Assembly (NCBI RefSeq): GCF_002153425.1
Contig: NZ_KZ119600.1
Location: 1,244,316 to 1,285,092 of the forward strand
DNA from: Litchfieldia alkalitelluris
Lineage (GTDB): Bacteria; Bacillota; Bacilli; Bacillales; Salisediminibacteriaceae
DNA length: 40,777 nt
Reading direction: 5' to 3'
The notes under the pieces are model-generated. The model was given only the letters and a program-made list of their open reading frames with translations. It had not been told where the DNA came from and did no database searches. The position numbers and the translations under genes are program-made. This document shows, piece after piece, positions 37,304-40,777 of this stretch (positions are counted from its first letter, which is position 1; every line of letters begins with the position of its first letter).

Positions 37304-38128
37304 ATGGGGAAACCACTAACACCTGCTCAAGAAAAGATAAGAGATGATCAAATCTTAAAAAATGAAAATTTTATTGAAATGATTGATTCTTTGCTAGAAG
37401 AAATTGAACCATTTTACATAGAAAGCAATAAATATAATACCTATTTAGTAGACTTGTTTGACAAATTAAATAATGCCCATGGAATGCTAATGCAGGGGGA
37501 ATACGCCAATCTATATACAAAAAATCTTGCTAGCCCAGTATCTGCAGTATTTGATTTTTATAATAGTGTTAGTGATGAATTCTGTATCTTAGATGAAAAA
37601 CTGCAAAAGGAACTTCTGAAGGATTTACCAGATTTAGATAGATTTCAAGATAAAATAAATTATTTCTTTAATAAAATTAAGCCACTATTTGATGATGTAA
37701 ATGCTGAAAATTCAATAATCGTTAGGTTTGAAGGTTTAGAACAAATCTACATCGAACTTAAACGTCTATCAGAAGATTATTGGAGTTATCCTAAAGAACT
37801 TGCAGTAAGACAAGCATTACATAATCGAGAGTTTATTCAGCCTGTTATGTTGCATGGTATTCCTAGAACTAATCCATTTCATATTAAAATATATATTGAT
37901 TACTCACCTAAACTAAACACTGCTCTATTGTTAAAAGGCAAACTGTTAAAACTAAAACCATTACTTAAGACAATTAATGCTCAACTACCTTTTGCCGAGT
38001 TAAATGAAAAAGTACCTCATATTCAAAATATTGTAAATGGCATTGACAAAAGTACATCTATTGGAGAGCACACAAGTATTGGGAATAATAATGCTATAGG
38101 AGATAAATCTTCTGTAAGGGGAGAGTAA
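37304..38128 (+). CDS. helical protein with a C-terminal Gly/Asn-rich motif
   Basis: The product has 274 residues. I chose ATG 37304 because GGAGGGG precedes it; an in-frame ATG at 37289 overlaps that site. Residues 1-235 look all-helical and soluble, with no recognised family. The last 25 residues change character: STSIGEHTSIGNNNAIGDK, short repeats with Ile-Gly every six or so residues, as in beta-solenoids and amyloid-like signalling motifs. The next gene starts 1 base after the stop and its product begins with the same motif, VGDNNAIGNNASV. The two probably interact through it. The pair and the following DUF6602 gene form a likely defence cassette; that role is inference. Confidence 0.75.
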   Translation: MGKPLTPAQEKIRDDQILKNENFIEMIDSLLEEIEPFYIESNKYNTYLVDLFDKLNNAHGMLMQGEYANLYTKNLASPVSAVFDFYNSVSDEFCILDEKLQKELLKDLPDLDRFQDKINYFFNKIKPLFDDVNAENSIIVRFEGLEQIYIELKRLSEDYWSYPKELAVRQALHNREFIQPVMLHGIPRTNPFHIKIYIDYSPKLNTALLLKGKLLKLKPLLKTINAQLPFAELNEKVPHIQNIVNGIDKSTSIGEHTSIGNNNAIGDKSSVRGE

Positions 38129-38129
38129 A

Positions 38130-38357
38130 ATGCCAGTGAAAATTGAGAAAGGCGCTAAAGTTGGAGATAATAATGCCATTGGAAATAATGCAAGTGTGAA
38201 AATTAACCATAACAACGACTCAACAAAAGCGGATAAAACATGGTTTGGAAAGCACCCTTGGTTGTCAGCAATTATTTGTTCGTTAATAGCTGGTATTATT
38301 TTGCTTTTGGATTGGGATAAAATTTTTTCTTTTATAAAGGGGCTATTTGGCAGCTAG
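38130..38357 (+). CDS. small membrane protein with an N-terminal matching motif
   Basis: The product has 75 residues. Residues 3-24 carry IEKGAKVGDNNAIGNNASV, nearly the same as the tail of the preceding protein. A short polar linker (NHNNDSTKADK) follows, then one membrane segment at about 46-63 (AIICSLIAGIILLL) and an amphipathic end (FSFIKGLFGS). The layout of motif plus transmembrane helix suits a small effector that is nucleated by a partner and then acts on the membrane; this is hypothesis. The ribosome site GGGGAG lies inside the end of the upstream gene, so the two are coupled. Confidence 0.75.
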   Translation: MPVKIEKGAKVGDNNAIGNNASVKINHNNDSTKADKTWFGKHPWLSAIICSLIAGIILLLDWDKIFSFIKGLFGS

Positions 38358-38373
38358 GTGTTATTTAGCTGTC
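38350..38373 (+). terminator. weak hairpin after the small membrane gene
   Basis: CAGCTA pairs with TAGCTG around a loop GGTGTTATT, followed by T-rich sequence. It may attenuate transcription into the DUF6602 gene. Confidence 0.4.
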
Positions 38374-38466
38374 AGTTTAATTTAATATATGATGTTAAAA
38401 AACATATAGAAAGATTAGTTGTTTATAGGCAATTAAATTAAATTAATTAAACAAGGGGGCAGAAAT

Positions 38467-39591
38467 TTGGCAAACTCTCAATTTCAGTATTACATTGATG
38501 AACATGCACAAAACTTTAAAAGAGCTTTTGAAAGTTCGAAATCACTTTTTAAGAAGCATCCCGATGCAATGAGTTTTCATAATCATGAATTTGGAACTTA
38601 CCGTGAAGAACTGGTTAGACAATATTTAAGGTCTTTTATTCCTGAATTTCTTGACTTAAGTCATGGTTTTATTATTACTCCTTCTGATAACAATAGTCCT
38701 CAATGTGATGTAGTTGTATACGACAAAGGAAACAGTACGTTAATTCAAGCAGGGGGTCTACAAAGGTTCTTTACTGTAGAAAGTGCAGCAGCAATTGGAG
38801 AAGTGAAGTCTGATTTAGCATTAGGTGCTGAAAAGAATTCTTTGAAAAGTAGTTTGTTAAAACTCGCAAATAAAGTGAAGTCTCTTAGAGAAGATGTGAA
38901 TTTAAATTCTGTAGTTATATTAAAAGGCAATTCACACAGGAAACAAACTGATTTCTTTTATAACAGATTACTTGAAAATGCTGCGGTACTAAAAAAGTTA
39001 ATCGGTAGTTTGGATGAAGAAAAGCAAGAAAATTTTAAGGATATATTAAAGGAAGTAGACGAGAAAATAAAACTATTTTCTAAAAATACTGAGGAAATAA
39101 AAATTGAGTTGGAATTGGAACAGGATGTTGAAGTTAAATTAGAGCGAGCGATAAAAGATTTTAACACCATGTATAAAAGTTATGTGGCAATGAGATATAA
39201 TCCCCAATCATATCATTTTGACCACCTAGCAACTTTTCTAGTTTGTAACAAATTAAATTTTGGTGATACTGATGAAAAAAATGAAAAAAATAAAAACAGT
39301 TTAATAGAAAATATTAAGAATTGGTACGGAACGACAGAACAGTATAACTGGAATAATATGGTCCTAAGTATTGAAGATGGAATAATTTTATATAGAAGTA
39401 AAAAAGGAGAATTTTGTCCATACCCTGTTTGGTGGGGGGAAAATACTGAGATGGTGTTTGTGCCAGCTAATGAGGGTAATGATCATATTAAATTGTTTTT
39501 CTATTTTATGTATCAAATATCAAGTAATGCAACGATTTTATGCCCAGAAATTAATGAATATATAACAATTCCAGACATGAAATATATATAA
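38467..39591 (+). CDS. DUF6602 protein, nuclease-like
   Basis: The product has 374 residues starting at TTG 38467, with AGGGGG 7 bases upstream. Residues 41-120 carry FGTYREELVRQYLR, QCDVVVYD (Asp81) and ESAAAIGEVKSDL (Glu112-x-Lys114). This is the D...ExK arrangement of the restriction-endonuclease-like fold found in DUF6602. Residues about 165-240 form a charged coiled coil. The C-terminal part is a mixed domain with CPYPVWWGENTEMVFVPA. I place it in DUF6602 from the motif pattern; whether it cuts DNA or RNA is unknown. It follows the motif-sharing pair by about 110 bases in the same direction and could be the sensor or a second effector of that cassette. Confidence 0.72.
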   Translation: MANSQFQYYIDEHAQNFKRAFESSKSLFKKHPDAMSFHNHEFGTYREELVRQYLRSFIPEFLDLSHGFIITPSDNNSPQCDVVVYDKGNSTLIQAGGLQRFFTVESAAAIGEVKSDLALGAEKNSLKSSLLKLANKVKSLREDVNLNSVVILKGNSHRKQTDFFYNRLLENAAVLKKLIGSLDEEKQENFKDILKEVDEKIKLFSKNTEEIKIELELEQDVEVKLERAIKDFNTMYKSYVAMRYNPQSYHFDHLATFLVCNKLNFGDTDEKNEKNKNSLIENIKNWYGTTEQYNWNNMVLSIEDGIILYRSKKGEFCPYPVWWGENTEMVFVPANEGNDHIKLFFYFMYQISSNATILCPEINEYITIPDMKYI

Positions 39592-39834
39592 TCACAAAGG
39601 AAGTCTTTTTATGTATCAAAAACAAAGCGCATTTTATATAAGAAATTAACTAACACCCCATGTATTGCCACATACACTCCGGACATGTGGATTATAGAAA
39701 CATTTATTCATTAACAAAATATAGATAAAAAAAAGTGAAAACATCTTCCCCCTTTTTTACATTCAAATCATTTTACACAAATTTTACACACGACTCTACC
39801 AAAACTTCATAATATCAATACTTAAAGCCCTATA

Positions 39835-39919
39835 TCGACCCCGACCACCAGGATCATTAGCTTATAATAAAACTCACAAGTGATGCTACATCAACGTTTG
39901 TGAGTTTTTTGTGTTTAAG
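39835..39919 (+). repeat. right direct repeat of the island (attR-like)
   Basis: The first 15 bases equal the tRNA-Leu(CAA) T arm and acceptor part at 2814-2828; the CCA end is not preserved. The last 39 bases match the tRNA-operon terminator, with two differences. Weak similarity continues beyond 39919 (compare TTTGGATTGATTCA here with TTTGGAGTGATTCA near 2930). Confidence 0.7.
39871..39910 (+). terminator. second copy of the tRNA-operon terminator
   Basis: AACTCACAA pairs with TTGTGAGTT, then six T. It has the same stem as 2850-2890, with the inner stem weakened by two changes. Confidence 0.75.
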
Positions 39920-40023
39920 CGGAGCAGATTAATAAGGTTAGATTTGGATTGATTCATATTCTTAAAGTGATAGTAGGTCTTATAGAATGTTAATATAATG
40001 AATAATAATTTGAGGTGGGGCTT

Positions 40024-40482
40024 TTGGTTAAGAACAGTTGGGTGAATGGGGATTATCTTATTACTACTGATAAAACTGATTTAGAACTGGACGTTATTTA
40101 TGATTTCTTGAGCAATGAATCCTACTGGTCAAAAGGAATTTCCAAAGAAGACGTTATTAAATCTATTGATAATTCTGCAATATGTTTTGGCTTGTATTAT
40201 ATAAACCCTATTGATAGAAAGAAGAAACAAATAGGTTTTGCACGGGTAATTTCTGATTTAGTTACCCATGCATATTTACAAGATGTTTTTGTTTTAACTC
40301 CTTTTAGAAATAAAGGATTGGGAAATTGGTTACTTGATATAATCACAAATTATGAAGAATTAAATATTCGTAGAATGATGTTAAGCACAGATGATGGACA
40401 TTCATTTTATGCGAAATTTGGTTTTACCCCACTCGATAAGCCTGACTTATTTATGCAAATAAAGGGGAAGGGTGCAATTTAA
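40024..40482 (+). CDS. GNAT family N-acetyltransferase
   Basis: The product has 152 residues from TTG 40024, which fits GAGGTG at 40012-40017; GTG 40015 lies inside that site. The GNAT fold is evident. The beta4-alpha3 acetyl-CoA motif is VFVLTPFRNKGLGNWLL at about residues 92-108 (R/K-x-x-G-x-G/A as NKGLG), preceded by IGFARVISD and followed by FYAKFGFTPL. Proteins of this kind acetylate small molecules or peptides; the substrate cannot be told. It lies outside the island's right repeat, so it is probably the ancestral neighbour of the tRNA array. A REP palindrome ends its transcript. Confidence 0.85.
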   Translation: MVKNSWVNGDYLITTDKTDLELDVIYDFLSNESYWSKGISKEDVIKSIDNSAICFGLYYINPIDRKKKQIGFARVISDLVTHAYLQDVFVLTPFRNKGLGNWLLDIITNYEELNIRRMMLSTDDGHSFYAKFGFTPLDKPDLFMQIKGKGAI

Positions 40483-40489
40483 TATAATA

Positions 40490-40545
40490 AAGCTGCCTGA
40501 CCCCCAGTACGGTGAAACGCTACCGTGTTGGGGGTCAGGCAGCTT
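40490..40545. repeat. REP-like palindrome, best-preserved copy
   Basis: AAGCTGCCTGACCCCCAGTA and its partner ending GGGGGTCAGGCAGCTT form a stem of about 24 bp with only two or three mismatches around the loop GAAACGCT. It begins 8 bases after the acetyltransferase stop and can act as its terminator. Confidence 0.8.
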
Positions 40546-40630
40546 TATGCAAAAAACACACACATTTTTTCCCAACAATTGATAATCCTATAAAAGGCTG
40601 AATATAAAGTATGAGATAGGAGGAACATTC

Positions 40631-40774
40631 ATGTCTGAAAAACCATCAATCACATCATCAGAACTTGGTACGTTATGGCTTACTTATCAAGAAAAGACAA
40701 TGACTTTAAGAATTGATTATTGCAATTTAATTGAGCCACATATGCGTTGTTTTGAGCCAGTAATTGCGGAGTAA
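40631..40774 (+). pseudogene. short DUF3231-like reading frame, probably truncated
   Basis: ATG 40631 follows a good AGGAGG. The 47-residue product starts SITSSELGTLWLTYQEKTM, which matches the beginning of DUF3231 proteins of Bacilli, normally more than 300 residues long. The frame then diverges and stops at 40772-40774, three bases before the window ends. A frameshift or deletion near 40700 is likely. More of the gene may lie beyond the window. Confidence 0.5.
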
Positions 40775-40777
40775 AGA

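Larger units (their letters stand above)
39592..40023. other. right border region of the island
   Basis: No gene. It is AT-rich, with the repeated tRNA-Leu end at 39835 and terminator at 39871. The ribosome site GAGGTGGGG lies just before the acetyltransferase gene. Confidence 0.6.

Noticed and set aside
38000-38215. A minus-strand frame of 71 residues over the motif-sharing gene junction.
   Set aside because: No ribosome site; it is the complement of two well-supported genes.

Overview
The window is low-G+C Firmicutes DNA, most likely from a Bacillaceae genome. It opens with the 3' quarter of a 23S rRNA gene, a 5S rRNA gene and sixteen tRNA genes (Asn-Ser-Glu-Val-fMet-Asp-Phe-Thr-Tyr-Trp-His-Gln-Gly-Cys-Leu-Leu). 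That is the order I recall for the Bacillus subtilis trnD cluster. Strong AGGAGG-type ribosome sites, TTG starts and AT-rich genes fit this. Two of the tRNA genes (Val and fMet) are preceded by a duplicated copy of their own 5' part plus a related 106-113 base insert.

From about 2.84 to 39.83 kb lies an accessory island. Its left edge is the 3' end of tRNA-Leu(CAA) and the tRNA-operon terminator. Its right edge repeats the last 15 bases of the tRNA body and the same terminator in direct orientation (2814-2898 and 39835-39919). Beyond it are a GNAT acetyltransferase gene and a short DUF3231-like reading frame. No integrase or transposase is visible inside.

The left third of the island (2.9-13.6 kb) mixes small and decayed genes: a frameshifted DUF1871 gene, a secreted protein with a small membrane partner, an APH-like phosphotransferase, a two-gene operon of unknown function with a tail-anchored product, a 5'-truncated helicase-nuclease, a CoiA-like gene split by one stop codon, and two unknown genes. 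Several REP-like palindromes sit between them.

The centre (13.7-36.7 kb) is a defence block. A 1626-residue SF1 helicase with a C-terminal Vsr/MTES_1575-type nuclease domain is followed by a BREX operon: brxA, brxB, brxC, two pglX methyltransferase genes, pglZ and a SNF2-family helicase. No brxL is present. The pglX copies share their N-terminal and C-terminal parts but differ in the middle. Perfect hairpins stand before each pglX and before pglZ. By established BREX knowledge, PglX methylates host DNA and the other proteins act with it to block phage replication.

The right end (37.3-39.6 kb) carries a compact three-gene cassette: a helical protein ending in a Gly/Asn-rich motif, a 75-residue membrane protein beginning with the same motif, and a DUF6602 nuclease-like protein. 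I regard this as the best candidate for a little-described system. The tRNA-embedded inserts, which show compensatory base changes in a predicted stem, are the most unusual non-coding signal.
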